Below, piece after piece: positions 1-12,425 of a DNA stretch of 64,000 nt. The position numbers and the translations under genes are program-made. Numbering within the stretch: position 1 is the stretch's first letter; every line of letters begins with the position of its first letter. Source of the DNA: Chrysomallon squamiferum (taxonomy: Eukaryota; Mollusca; Gastropoda; Neomphalida; Peltospiridae). Below the pieces are notes generated by a model. It was given only the letters and a program-made list of their open reading frames with translations. It searched no databases and was not told the DNA's origin. The DNA lies in contig CM022674.1 of the NCBI GenBank assembly GCA_012295275.1, positions 16,193,649 through 16,257,648 on the forward strand, read 5' to 3'.

Positions 1-629
1 ATGGAAATGTAGAAATTGTGACAGCACTGATTGAAAAAGGTGTTGATGTAAATGTTAAGAACAGAAAAGGTGAAACTCCTCTTTTTGCAGCTGTTCAGTT
101 TCAGCAATACAAAATTCTTTTTTATTTACTAAAACAAGGAGCCGCATCTAATTTAACAGACAATGATAAGAATTCTGTTTTACACTTAGCAGCTAAACAT
201 GGAAATGTAGAAACTGTGACAGCACTGATTGAAAAAGGTGCTGATGTAAATTTTAAGAACATTCAAGGTGAAACTCCTCTTTTTACAGCTGTTAAATATC
301 AGCATTACAAAACACTTTTGTATTTACTAAAACATGGAGCTGATCCCAATTTAACAGACAATAATAGCAATTCTGTTTTGGAGTTAGCTGCTAAACATGC
401 CAATGTAGAAATTGTGACAGAACTGATTGAAGAAGGTGCTGATGTAAATTTTAAGAACATTCGAGGTGAAACTCCTCTTTTTACAGCTGTTAAATATCAG
501 CATTACAAAACATTTTTGTATTTACTAAAACATGGAGCTGATCCCAATTTAACAGACAATAATAGCAATTCTGTTTTAGATGTAGCTGCTAAACATGCCA
601 ATGTAGAAATTGTGACAGAACTGATTGAA
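1..629 (+). repeat. 198-bp tandem units in the ankyrin exon
   Basis: Three 198-bp units (phases near 1, 196, 394 and 592) encode the double ankyrin repeats. The 196-393 and 394-591 units differ at only about ten positions by eye. This implies recent unit duplication or gene conversion within the exon. Confidence 0.8.
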
Positions 630-647
630 AAATGTGTTCATCTGTGA
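1..647 (+). CDS. Ankyrin-repeat protein, 3' end (partial)
   Basis: The frame is already open at the window edge (codons from position 3) and ends with TGA at 645-647, so this is the C-terminal ~214 residues of a larger protein. It is ankyrin repeats throughout: GETPLFAAV, VLHLAAKHGN and LIEKGADVN motifs recur, giving about six to seven repeats of ~33 residues. They are arranged as 66-residue double units, encoded by 198-bp tandem DNA units. Ankyrin repeats mediate protein binding, and nothing catalytic is visible in this part. No intron interrupts the visible part. The last repeat ends in IEKCVHL just before the stop, so the protein finishes on an incomplete repeat. The parent protein (plain ANK, or ANK plus another domain upstream) cannot be told from here. 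Confidence 0.85.
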   Translation, partial: GNVEIVTALIEKGVDVNVKNRKGETPLFAAVQFQQYKILFYLLKQGAASNLTDNDKNSVLHLAAKHGNVETVTALIEKGADVNFKNIQGETPLFTAVKYQHYKTLLYLLKHGADPNLTDNNSNSVLELAAKHANVEIVTELIEEGADVNFKNIRGETPLFTAVKYQHYKTFLYLLKHGADPNLTDNNSNSVLDVAAKHANVEIVTELIEKCVHL

Positions 648-1575
648 AGCAATTCATTGTGATGAAGAATTAAATACAGTGTAAATTTGTGTAACTATAT
701 TGCTGTGTAGTCTGGTGTATATCTAGGTACTGTAAATTGTTTCTATTGAGATATTCCATTACTGTACTGTTACACTCTGCTGTTTCTATTCAAATATTGT
801 ATTCATATATTGTGTAGTTTGTGTTTCTATACAAATGTTGTTACCATATTTTATAGCTGCTGCATCTTTAAGCATTTCTTAGTCTCTATTGTATCTGAAC
901 ATAACAAGAACTATTATAATAACTGTGGCTTTATGAAAATTTCACTTCATTTTAATTTCATTGAAAGAGTTTATGGTGTTTATTGCACAATTCCATGAAA
1001 AAGATGTTAAGAAATGTTTGGTTGCCTAGCAATAATAAAACAACAGTAATATTGATGTTAATTTTGAATAGGTTTTTGAGAAAGTGAAAAGTCAGCCAGT
1101 TTTTAAATCAGATTTGTTATATTATTCATGATGATTTGATTATTACTTATGTTGCTATTAGACTGTTTATGTGTGAAAATATCTGCTAAATAGGATGTTA
1201 TAATTAAAGTTGTGTTTTAAAGTAGAGTGCAGAATATTTAATGTATAGTTTTTATTTGACAAAATTGTTTTGCATTACTAAATAGTTTACTATGTTTATA
1301 TTAAGAAAAGTACTATAGTAATGTTGTGTGAAAGTGTTTTTGTTTTTTGTTTTCTCCTTTACACAATAGTTCTGTAATACTAAATCAAATTTGAATATCT
1401 TTGTACTAAGTAAATTTGGATTTTCATTTGGAGTTTATATACATTTTTGTTTTACAAAATGTTTCTATTCATGCTTTTAATATATAAATGTATATGGTAA
1501 AATAAAATGTAATTTTAAATATATATATATATATATATATGTAAAACACACAAACACACATACACATTTAAGTTA
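648..1575 (+). other. 3' flank of ankyrin gene, probable 3' UTR
   Basis: AT-rich and without coding content. AATAAA occurs at 1034-1039, which would fit a polyadenylation signal about 390 bases after the stop. A short TA tract lies at about 1519-1541 just before the start of the duplicated segment. Confidence 0.4.
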
Positions 1576-2305
1576 GAGATAGATTATTTTTTTAATAAAT
1601 TGTTCTGTGGTACTAAATGTTTATTATGTTTAGAATTTTAGATATATAATGTAATATAGTCTATTTTTTACTGTTATTGTCATACAAAAGAAAATATGAG
1701 CATATTTCTCTGTCAATTAGAAGACACGTTCATATAATGTTTGCATTTCACTAAATTATCATTAGAAAATACTAACAAAATTTATAAAGCAAATGTAAAT
1801 CTTCATTCATCTGATAGTTTTTACATATAGCTTTAATAATTACAAAATAGTGGATAATAAAGTAAATGTAAGTTTTAAGTAGGAATATTTATTTAATAAT
1901 TGAGAAATAGTGAATAATTAATAAAATAAATGTGATTTTAAATTAGAAACATGTTTGGCTAATGTTTACATTTATCTCTTTGACACTGAACTGTAAGTGT
2001 GGATTTAAACTGATTTAATTTGAGATAAAATTTTAATACTATCTTTATTTTATCTGTCAATAAGTTGTATCGAACAAGATTTTTTTTTAAATTTTTTTAT
2101 TTATTTATTTATTATTATTATTTTTTTTTTTAGGTGATTAGTTATTTTTATTAAAAAACAATTTTGAGGAATGTGTTGGAGTTACACTGAATGATTTTTT
2201 TGTATAAATATCTTGTATTTATTTTGCCTGTCTTGATGATTGTTTCCTTCCAGAAATTATTTTCAATTAATAATGATTTATTTGTATTGTGTTTGTTGCC
2301 ATTAT

Positions 2306-2308
2306 TAC

Positions 2309-2370
<62 letters not shown>
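2306..2370. repeat. (TTA)n microsatellite
   Basis: About 65 bases of perfect TTA/ATT repeat. The equivalent place in copy B (28915-28950 and 29300-29357) also has ATT tracts of other lengths. Confidence 0.95.
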
Positions 2371-2371
<1 letters not shown>

Positions 2372-3479
2372 AGCTTTGTAATGATTTACTTTTAATTTAC
2401 TTGTTTGTTTTTCAGTGATGGAAAACAGAAAGTATTGTCTAATGTGCTAACCTTTGCTGGTGATGCCACTGTTACATAACTGTATGAAATGTGTCAGTTC
2501 ATGTATTGTTTTTAAGACACTGATACAAATTTTTTTGGATATATATATTGTTTATAATACTTGGCTATTGTATTCAATTAATATTTTTCATACATTTATT
2601 TTAAATATATATTTATTTGTTTATTTATATTATTATCATTATTATTAATTGGGAATATATTTATTTATTCTTACTTCTATGTATTTAATCATTAGAATAT
2701 CCTGATTCAATTTGAATAGCAAATACTTGTATATGTTTCTAATTACAATGATTCTTTTTTTCTTATTTAATTTGCATGATAGAATGTTTTTACTATTTTT
2801 ATTTTGTGAATCAACTAACTTTAGTTCAATCTTCAACTTACATTTTTTAATAATTAACATGTTTCTTTAATTAATGGATGAAAATGGACAAATGGTGTTT
2901 GTCTATCACATGTTACACATCCCATTTGTTCCATACCTAGAAGTAACAGTTGAAGTGTAATTAAGTCAATTCCAGTAATATTAGTGTAATAGTTACAGTG
3001 CTTTTCATTTGATTTTGTTACTGAATACAATGATAATAAAGAATAAAAAATAAAAACTTTATATGCAGTAATAATAATAATAGAAAGAAGGAAAGAAAAA
3101 ATCTTAGGAGAATATCTTCTAGTACAGAAAAGTAAAAATCCTAATTTTTATATAGTTAATATATATACATGTTACATATTTTGTTTGTTTTGTATATATA
3201 GCTGGACTTTTCATTGTTGCTGACTGGCTTATGAGATTATTTTGTGATAAAGTGCCACAACAAGTTTTCTCTAGAATTTTTACAATGATAATGAGAATGA
3301 CATTGATAACGACATCATTTTCATAAACTGTAGGATTACAGTACAGATATATAATAACAAAATTAAAATGCACATGCGTGGATGTTTAACATGGAGGACA
3401 TAACTCTCATATATAGTTCTTATTAAAACACAGCTTTTTTAATACAAATATATTTTTTACTGTTAAACAAATTATTATA

Positions 3480-5060
3480 CGAAATTATGTTTGGATGTCT
3501 CATATATTTATCAGGTATATCTGTTCTTGCATTTAATAATATAGGATCATTACGTTCAAATATATAGTGATAGTCATATCCAATTTTGTTAACATTACAA
3601 ATATGACATTTTCTGTTTTTAATTAGAATATCAGAACATTGTCCGGTTTCAATAGGAAGTTTAGCATTCGCGGTTCCAAATTTACATAAGACATTAGCAT
3701 TCTTTTGAGGCAGAAAAGTAAGACAGTTTTCTAATTTCAGTTCATTTTTAATTTTTGTTTATAATTAATACCTTTTGGAGATGTTTCAATTTATTTTTTC
3801 CATAATTGTTGATGTTGATCATGTAATATTTTGGATATCGTTTCACGTAATTATTTAACATTATCAAAGATGTGATATGTTAAACATCAATCATCTAAAA
3901 TATTTTTTTACAAATTTGTTCCAAAAAGAATCGATAGCATGTATTAAATAATATAGTTGTGAGGAAATCTTGTTTTGGGTTTTGCAAATTAGGTTCCTTG
4001 AAAAGGTTATCATTCTTACTTTTATAGAAATACAAAGGAATACCGTCCTAGATCATCATAGATCATAAAACCAGGGAGACGTTTATTAACATTTAGTAAA
4101 TACTTACAAAATTTCATATGCAGTCTTTTTATTAGTTATATATTTGTAAAACCCCATATTTCACAACCATACAATAAATCAAATATTCAGTGGATCAAGA
4201 TATTATTCTGACGACTTTTAGCTATTAGGCTATACATAGCTTTCATTGCTTTTTTATACAGTTATCTTACGTTGTAAATGAATAGACCGTTTCTTGTCAA
4301 ATGCATGCCCAGATATTCATATTTATCTATAATCTCTCCATCAAATTCAAATATAGAATCACTAGTTTTTCTCTTTTTACTGAATATTCAGTTTCAAGCT
4401 GTTCAAAAGCATACACTTTATAGCCAAGAATATTGATGTTATCAGCCTTATCTGTTTTTGTTTCAACTAAACATATTATATCATACTTACTAATGGTTTC
4501 AGTACATATAGTATCTCTGAGCTTACTTACAAACCGCACACGTTAATCTCTATCCTTTTTAAAACATAAGAGCTTACTCCTTTATGATTTTTGTTTGGGG
4601 TGTTTTTTACAAATGGGAGAGGTTTTGCGCTGACTGAATTGGCTTGTCTTGGTGAAATTTCAAATCTCCGAGATCTTTTTTATTCCTTTCAAACTGTTTG
4701 TTATTATAATTCATACCCGTTTCCACATCTTGTACTGTTTTCTTAATATCAGTCATTTTACCACCGATATATTAGACAGTTATTTCCATACTATTCAGTC
4801 GTTTTTCGATGATGTCCAATTTCTCCAGTTTATCACACATTATATCTAACTTTGTAGTCAAAGTATCTGATTTTATACTGACATCTTGATTGTGCACAAC
4901 TAGTGAAATTAAACCAGAATACTGACCGTGAGATCCATAGTGTTGTCCACATTGTCCATACTGTGACTGCTGAGACTGCTGGGTGGCTGCTTACTGTTGA
5001 ATTGGTGTTGACTGATAAAATGGTGCAGATGAACATTTAAGGTCATTTGACTTTTGTGTA
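3480..5060 (-). mobile_element. Degenerate LINE (non-LTR retrotransposon) remnant, copy A
   Basis: Read on the minus strand, about 5040-4650 encodes a Gln/Ser-rich then coiled-coil-like stretch (DKLEKLDIIEKRL) resembling the N-terminal part of a LINE ORF1. At 4539-4327 is an endonuclease-type start (YDIICLVETKTDK, followed by GYKVYAF), as in APE-type LINE endonucleases. At about 3700-3480 is the C-terminal zinc-knuckle region (CHIC...EYHYIFEC pattern, clearer in copy B). The reverse transcriptase between them is missing or unrecognisable and stops are frequent, so this is a dead, internally deleted copy. The element family was not determined. Confidence 0.55.
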
Positions 5061-5738
5061 TTTTGACATCTTCAGTATGATGACTTCTTGACCAGCTTGG
5101 CTACTGCTTACCTTTAATTTCTCTCCACTTATATTTTCACTCTTATTTGTTTTCTCTTTTTACCTTTTCTCATTGCATGCTACATACAAACGTATCTTTA
5201 GCAATAATTTACATTGATAAATGGATTAAATCCCTTTAATACTAATAAACATTATATATTTTCACAAACAGATAAGAGACACGACTTTCATTTCCACAAG
5301 ATGCTTTTGTTTTCACTTTCAGGAACAGGAAATCAGATTTACAAAATACTTGGTCTGATTGGATGTGCAAGTCACGTGATAGTGCGGTTGTATTAAGCTG
5401 TTGTTTTTATTGGGATTAGCGACGTGGGAAATAACTAACGTTCCAGTATCACCAGTAATTTAACTGCTTTGTTTAAACTTCGCTATTTTTTTAGTTTTGG
5501 CTTCTGGTAAATCGTAATAGGGATCAATTGGTTAATTATTTCCTAAGCCGATTGTGCAACAATTGGGAAGATGAATCCATTATTGTATACCAGATACAGG
5601 ACATCTGATTACCAGTTAATTCGACCATGACCTTTCTTTCTTATATGACAAATGGATGTGTAACAAAAGTGAGAGTATCCATAAATGTAAACCTTGATTT
5701 TATTATTTTGAATACAAAATGAGAAATAATTGTTATTA

Positions 5739-5741
<3 letters not shown>

Positions 5742-5785
<44 letters not shown>
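5742..5785. repeat. (TG)n microsatellite
   Basis: About 44 bases of TG followed by a G run. Copy B has a shorter, interrupted TG tract at 32013-32056. Confidence 0.9.
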
Positions 5786-5786
<1 letters not shown>

Positions 5787-6414
5787 TGGGGGGGGGACCA
5801 ATATAACTTAGCTAAATGAGTAAATACTAAATTTGAATGTTGTTGAAATATACTAATTTAGAGTTTAATGTTTCACTAGTTTCTTTTAGATTTTTGTACT
5901 ATTTCATCATAATGGTAATTATTTGAATACTAAATGAGAAATATAATAACAGTTATTAATGTGTGTGTATATGACAAATATAACAGTTAAATGAGTAAAC
6001 ACTAAATCTGAATTTTATTGAAATATATTAATTTAGAGTACTGTTTCACTAATTTCTTTTTGATTTTTGTATTATTTCATTATAATGGTAATTATTAATA
6101 CGGAGTGCATTGTAATGTTGTTAATAATTAACATAATAAATATCTTTTATAAAATGTAATTACTTTTGTTTTCTTTATTAGATGAGCGATATTTCCTGTA
6201 TTCAAGAAAAACACACTACAATGGAATAATGCATTGTACGAGTTCTTGTGACTCCTCTGACATCCACCAGTGACATAGTGTTTGTAAGGGAGACAGCAGT
6301 CTGCTCTTTAATATGTAACCTTAAGAATTATATAAGCTAACTGACGGAGAAAGCAATCTCCTGTTTAATATATAATAGATGTTAGATTTTTCTTAAAACT
6401 TGTATAAGCTATGG

Positions 6415-6673
6415 TGAGGTGTTGTTTAGGGGACCCCTGACACCTGTGTCTGCTAAAGTTCCAACCAGTCTCGACTCCATCTGCGACATCTATGTTAAAA
6501 GAGCCGCTATGTGGTCTTTCCTAGGTAATAAAAGCAGAGATCGTGTTTTGTTTGGGGCAATCAGTTTTTACACCGTACAGAACAGACGTGTGGCTAACCC
6601 TCAGATGGACAGTTACACAGATCCAGCTGACTCAGATAACTATAAGTTTTTAATGCTCTGTTTGACCAACTGA
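6415..6673 (+). other. Unidentified exon-like open segment, copy A
   Basis: An open stretch of about 85 codons, ending with TGA, with protein-like composition (for example SRDRVLFGAISFYT and NRRVANPQMDSYTDP). The copy B counterpart (about 32496-32760) keeps most residues but has TGA in place of a TGC codon (Ser-Ile-stop), so it is broken there. I do not recognise the family. It could be one exon of a lost host gene or part of a transposon. Confidence 0.3.
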
Positions 6674-6938
6674 AAGGTAGTTTGATGTGGTTTTCTAACA
6701 AATATCATTTAACTATATATAGTTTGAAGTAGAATAATCATCAAAGTAAACTGTAATTATTATCTCTAAAACAGCGGGTGAGAATAGCAAGACATTTGAT
6801 CATCTTGCTAAGTAGTAGATTATATTCATAGACTTGCATATTCAAATACATCTTCGGATGTGCTATGTTACCTTGAGGGATAAACACATTTAATATCCCC
6901 CGTATGTTCACTTATGTGGTGAGAGTCATTTTGTGGCA

Positions 6939-7613
6939 AGAAACTGTTTGTAACCAGTCGTGTAAGCGTTCTAAGTTTACATGGTAAATAACTATTATTA
7001 GATCGGATAATACATACAGTTTTAAATCTAAAATTGTGTTGTTGTTTCTGGTGATTTAAAATTGGCTAAATATAAATTTATATATGATCTTGTTCCCTGA
7101 ATACCGTCACTGCCGAGCCAAATCGGGTAGCTATCTACCTGATACAGGGAGGTCTGTATGTATAGTTAGTGGTAATTTGGGGGAGGAGTGTTACGGCTGT
7201 TGCGGGGTTCTAATTTGGTTACGTGACGACTGTGTTAATTACGGGTCGCATACGACTGCGTTAGACGCCCCGTAGCAGTGTTACATACCAGCGAGTCTGG
7301 TAACTCTACTAATGTACAAGTAAATTGTGGAATGATTTAACTAAAAAACCAGACATAGTTTATTAGGTTAATTTCCTCATACAGGGTAATAAGTAAATTA
7401 TTCATGTATATTCTTACATTTTCCTGCATTTTTCACATGGACATATTTCTGTTCATTGTATATTTCAATGTATAGTGTCTAGGGTTGGTCTATCTTATAT
7501 GTAATGTTTGGTTTGTGTCAGTATGTGCGAATGCTGATGCGAAACAGTAGCACAGAAAATATCGCGGTCGTCCACCAAAGTGTTGACAGTGTTCAAGGTA
7601 AAGTTTTGGACGT
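6939..7613. other. Copy A-specific core, no gene recognised
   Basis: This stretch has no counterpart in copy B, which instead carries the USP-like coding region between the same flanks. 7090-7290 is clearly richer in G+C than its surroundings and is open on the plus strand for 63 codons, but shows no recognisable motif. It may be an inserted fragment of foreign or mobile DNA. Confidence 0.35.
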
Positions 7614-8740
7614 TTAAAGTATTATTCATGCAACGAATGTATTGAAAATTATGTATGTTCTGACATTTTTTCATTGTTCAGGTCAATGCATTTTCTAATC
7701 AAGAAGTCTCTAAACATATCGTGAAGGCAAGTAACAGCAGTGAACAGTACCTGGGTTTGAGTGAAGTAACTAAACATATGAACACAAATAACAATAGTGA
7801 ACAGCACCTGTGTTTAAGTGACGCCACTAAAACGATTAAGGCCAGAAACAACAGTGAACAGTACCTGGGTTTGAGTGAATTGACTAAACACATCATGATA
7901 ACAAGTAACTATAGTCAACAGTACCTGGGTTTGAGTGAAATCACTAAACATATCATGATAACAAGGAACTATAGTCAACAGTACCTGGGTTTAAGTGAAG
8001 TCACTAAAGCTATGAAGGCCAGTAACAACAGTGAACAGTACGAGGGTTTGAGAGAAGTCAGCAAACATATCATGAAGGCAAGTACAACAGTGAACAGTAC
8101 GTGGGTTTGAGTGAAGTCACTTAGGATATCATGAAGGCAGATAACAACAGTGAACAGTACGAGGGTTTGAGTGAAGTCAGGAAACATATCATGAAGGCAA
8201 GTAACAACAGTGAACAGTGCCTGGGTTTGGAAATTAAGAATTGTGAAATGAAACCTGTAAATGACATAAAGGTAACATATTTACAAACATGCAGATCATT
8301 GTTATCATTTGACGACAAGAGTATAATAAACAGTGTATCATTAAAGATATTACGTTTTAGTATGAAAAACTTGAGTGAGAGACACAGACAGCGCTTCATT
8401 GATTAGAATACAATAGCGATGCAAACATTGGTATATTTTGTTAGCACTCAAATTGATGGTATAACTGTAAATGCAGATGTCATAAACCACATTCTTCTAC
8501 ATGATAGCTGCCTGAATTGCAGCCTCATCAATGTATTCATGTCTGTTCAAAAAAAAACAAAAAAAACATCTGAGAAATCAACATATTCATATAGTAGATT
8601 GTGGTTGGTTTGGTCAGAAGATTTTAGTTAATGGTGACAGAGATCAACCAGACGGACTTTTGTTAATTACTCTGAAATGCCAGAGAGATTGATAGAAGTA
8701 ACTGTGGGGTATATGTTTGTGCTATAGCAAAAGCTATTTT
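7614..8740 (+). pseudogene. Decayed USP/C48-like protease gene, copy A (3' half)
   Basis: Matches copy B from its Cys-rich segment (here SCNECIENYVCSD) onward, through the 60-bp coding repeats, then a stretch beginning LEIKNCEMKPVND and one beginning TLVYFVSTQ. Compared with copy B it lacks the USP Cys-box region altogether. It also has a deletion near 8650 that removes the stretch holding the C48 His (the IHW region). Several frame changes, for example around an A-rich tract at 8550-8567, break the reading frame. It is a non-functional remnant. Confidence 0.55.
7711..8229 (+). repeat. 60-bp coding minisatellite, nine units
   Basis: Nine head-to-tail units of 57-60 bases, each reading roughly KHIMKASNNSEQYLGLSEVT. 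They remain in frame from 7721 to 8110, with a stop only in unit 8 (TAG at about 8121). Copy B has only one unit at 34438-34497, so eight units were gained in copy A. Unit lengths of 57 and 60 keep the frame, while one unit near 8082 has lost a base. Confidence 0.85.
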
Positions 8741-10072
8741 AACTAATAAGTGTATAAGTCAAGAGTAAGACAGAAAATAAATTCAAATAAGGTTAGAGAG
8801 AGACACTTTATACAAAAAGAGAGACAGAAAAATCATCTTTGCTGTTGAATACTTTTGAGAAGATTAGGGAGTTCCATGAATCTATTTATAGATTTCAGTT
8901 TTAGTTATGTTTTCAAAGTCTGGTAGTAAAACTCAGCTGCCTGAAATAAAGATAATATTTCAATTTCAAAATAAAATTACTAAAACAGGTAGTCACAGAA
9001 TAAGAAAAACAAGTAGAAAAAAACAACAACATTCTGGCTTTTTCCTAAGACACTGTATATTTTGTTAAATTTCCTAACTTACTACAATCAATCATGAACC
9101 ATTCTGCAAGGATGAAGCTAAAAAATTCTTATCACTGGACTAATATTAAATTATTGAAAAAAGGTTCAGTGTGTTTAGCTGCCGTTTTACTTATTTCAAA
9201 ATGATCACTTTCCTTCCTGACAAAGTGTGAAGATTTTCGCTAAAATAAAATGTATAAAAACCTCAGAATGTTTTTTAAAATATGAGCAAAATATTGAAAG
9301 AAAGAAAACACACACATGCGTATGCCCTCAAGAAACGCACACACACAGCAAAATTCACATTTCAACAGTACTATAATGAGTAATCCACATATTTCATCTA
9401 ACAGGTTCTTAGAACAAACCCCTGCATTAACTTTTATTCAGAATTAATTATAGAGATGTAAAATTACTGCACTGTCTGTTTAATCAATCTTCTAACATAC
9501 TTACACTTTTTTGTTAAAATATGTAAATAAAACATAACAGACTGAATAAATCATTAAAAGGTGGTCATATCTTTAGTCTAGAAAGCGTTTTTTCTTTGCA
9601 CAGTCAGTGCATGACATCACAATAAATGCGATAATATTCGTAAAGAACATAATTATATTTCTGATATCATAATTTATTATTAACAAAGGTCAGTGATTTC
9701 ATTTTTTAAATTAAATAATCATTTGGTTCCACACAAAATGTGCTTAAACTATATTTTTACATTAGTATAATACTAGCTTAAATATTTATTGTTAGGAAAG
9801 TGTGGTTTCTGTTAACAAATCAAAACAATATCTAGAAATTACATTAATCATATTTATGTACTTTGTTCTTATCATCAAAAAAATAAATTTGAAAACCTAA
9901 TATCCAGTTCCTGCTTCTAAGAAGATTACTTTGTAGTATTGTTTTTCTCTAACCAGGTTTTTACTTTCTTACTGCTCCACATTTTAACTGAGAAAACATC
10001 AATGGTGGTCAGAACGGGTGACAGAGGTGGCTCACAAACATGCTTTTTCTTCTGTAAACAATAATAATAATA

Positions 10073-10123
<51 letters not shown>

Positions 10124-10440
10124 GTAATAACAATAAGATTAATATCTATAATAACAACATCAATAACAATAATAATAACAATAATAATCCTAGAATCCCT
10201 ATATCATATTTAATTTAAAAGTTGGGTTTTACTGGTATGTTGAAATGTCTGTATACATAAATCACCATAAATTTAAAGAAATTCAAAGACAGTTTAACGT
10301 AAAAGTATTTCTTATTGTTGGATGATATAAAGCAAGACAAAAATGTTGAGAATATAAAAAAAAAAAAAAAGACAAAAAACAAATTGCCAGAATTTAATGG
10401 ACAAATATAATTATTGAAATTATATGTTAAACTATTTTGT
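8741..10440. other. Intergenic stretch, no gene seen
   Basis: AT-rich DNA shared with copy B (36026-37340). It holds an AAT-type tract at about 10061-10125 and simple CA patches near 9310-9350. No protein-coding pattern was recognised. Confidence 0.6.
10061..10125. repeat. (AAT)n microsatellite
   Basis: About 65 bases of AAT/TAA with a few interruptions. A matching tract is at about 36975-37035 in copy B. Confidence 0.9.
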
Positions 10441-10453
10441 TGTTTTATACTTT

Positions 10454-10602
10454 CAGTTGACATTACCTTAGCTTACCCATTCCTTCATCTGCCAGAGTTT
10501 GAAATTATAGAGATGGTTGACAGCAGGGCCTCCAAGAGAAATTTTGAAACGCTATACAAGACCCCTTTTGGGCCTCGAGACATAACAGATATAACACAAT
10601 GA
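10454..10602 (+). other. Unidentified exon-like segment, copy A
   Basis: Follows an acceptor-like TATACTTTCAG and reads open for ~49 codons to a TGA, with DITLAYPFLHLPEFEIIEM and SRASKRNFETLYKTPFGPR segments. The copy B equivalent (37359-37480) is nearly the same but stops at once after TPFGP. The family is not recognised. It lies directly upstream of a LINE endonuclease fragment and might belong to that element or to an interrupted host gene. Confidence 0.3.
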
Positions 10603-10619
10603 AAGAAGCATACGCAGAT

Positions 10620-11420
10620 CAAAGTACCGACTGGACCACACCCTCATAGGCCCTAGCTGGCAACAACGTGATTGTGAGCAAACAGAAGTACCAGGATTTC
10701 AGATGCTGTATACACAAAATATGATATCTATCTCCAGTAGGTGCAGTACTGCTCTTTTTATAAAAAGTAATCTTGCAATATATGTAAAAGTTATAATGTC
10801 TGAATGAACTTGTAGTTACGTCAGCAAAATATGAAATCATTTGATTAACCGGTTGGTTTTAATACCACGTTTCTGACGATCACTGTGTAATTCAGAACAC
10901 AGACAATGGAAGTATTGAACAATTTGATGACACCTACACTTTAGAACTACATAATATTTATCTTAAAAGAAAAAGTATTGACACCAAGAAAAAGAAGATA
11001 ATTTTGGCAATACACTTTGCAAGTTGTTTAAATATACTAATTTACATATTCCAAACAGGCATGTTGGTGAATACAGATATTTAAGTAACTTTACCTGTAA
11101 AAACTCTAGTTTTGTGGATTACTGTAAAATCTAAACAGAATGTAAATATTGTTAATGAAAAATATATTGATTTACACATTTTTGAGAAACCAAAAAGTGG
11201 GACAATAGTAAAACAAGATGATTTCTGTAATAATATTTATATTAATACAGTGCATGAACTAAACTATCAGTTAAATAATAACGAGTTTAATATTATAGAT
11301 GTCATATTTAATAATGAATTAATTGATAAACTCACTAATTTGTTTGTTTATCCCAAAGATAAGAAAGCCCTACAGGAGACTAATCATAACTTATTCTGCC
11401 AGCACTTGCTCCACTGATTA
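10620..11420 (+). mobile_element. Degenerate plus-strand LINE endonuclease fragment, copy A
   Basis: Broken frames on the plus strand show the end of an APE-type LINE endonuclease: a NRHVGEYRYL segment followed by FTCKNSSFVDYC, the usual position of the 'G..TC..SVIDY' block. It continues into a linker-type stretch open at 11112-11417 (NNELIDKLTNLFVYP). The first half of the endonuclease is better kept in copy B. No reverse transcriptase follows, so the element is truncated. Confidence 0.5.
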
Positions 11421-11562
11421 CTCCGTTTAAAAAATAAATACTGACCTACACAGAATAGGAAACAATTGTTATTATTTTTCTATTTTACACCTTTCCCACC
11501 TTAAAATGTTTGCCATTATTCGCAATGCAAAAACATTTAATAATAATTTAAATTATAGAATA

Positions 11563-11680
<118 letters not shown>

Positions 11681-12044
11681 GAACACATTACCGATCTCAG
11701 TACTGAACTGCCTCTGTTACTGAGATCCCTCAGTAGTAACTGAGCCAAAAGTACCCGAGTTTGAGCGAAGTCAGAGAAAAAGAACAGAGAGGCTGGTAGG
11801 ATATGAGAATTACTATACTGACCACAACCTGTCCTTGATGATGTCTGATACTGCATCAGCTGTTACATTCAAGTGAGAGGGCACATACTGCTCTGTCTCA
11901 GTGACAGGATCAGAACTAAATGTTAACAAAACTGATTCTCATTATTGTGGAGATCTTTAGGGGAACTTAATACCTGAGTTTCGGCTATGACAGTGGGAAA
12001 ATCTATGTTGTCTGGACGATCACCAGACTGGATATTTCAAGATA

Positions 12045-12290
12045 TTCCTTGGGATAATTTATTATGATATAATCTTTACAAACAAATGAATATACTTAAA
12101 CACTGTACATAACAACGTTAGATTTCGGTGAATATAAACGAAGCAAACGACCAATATAATTATTGCGATCAACGTCAGGGTAACATATTTTGATAGCTAC
12201 TAGGCATGCGCAGCGCGCGCACCTGAGAAACAAGGATCGATAGCTTTTCCTCGCATCCACAAAGCATGGCCACTTTTAAGTGAAACAGGT
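12045..12290 (+). promoter_or_regulatory. Conserved upstream region of GPCR copy 1 (GC-rich patch)
   Basis: Almost the same sequence occurs upstream of the second GPCR copy (44279-44690). At 12203-12219 the GCATGCGCAGCGCGCGC patch is a CpG-rich island in AT-rich DNA and resembles an NRF1-type CATGCGCA core. Its retention in both copies suggests promoter or 5' UTR sequence; function is inferred only. Confidence 0.35.
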
Positions 12291-12425
12291 AATTGTTAAT
12301 ACTGTATTTTAAAATTCAAAAGAAACAGTTTCTATTTCTACAAAAACAGTTTTTCAAAGTGGGATCTAGTGCTTGCCAATAAAGTTTTGTCTGGATCTTG
12401 TTAAGAGTCAATTTAGACCACCTAA

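Noticed and set aside
7721-8229. CRISPR-like array of regularly spaced repeats
   Set aside because: Units are contiguous and coding-like without unique spacers, and the window is eukaryotic.
7699-8399. Minus-strand open frames over the 60-bp repeats
   Set aside because: Antisense of the coding units, whose plus-strand sense is set by the USP/C48-like flanks.
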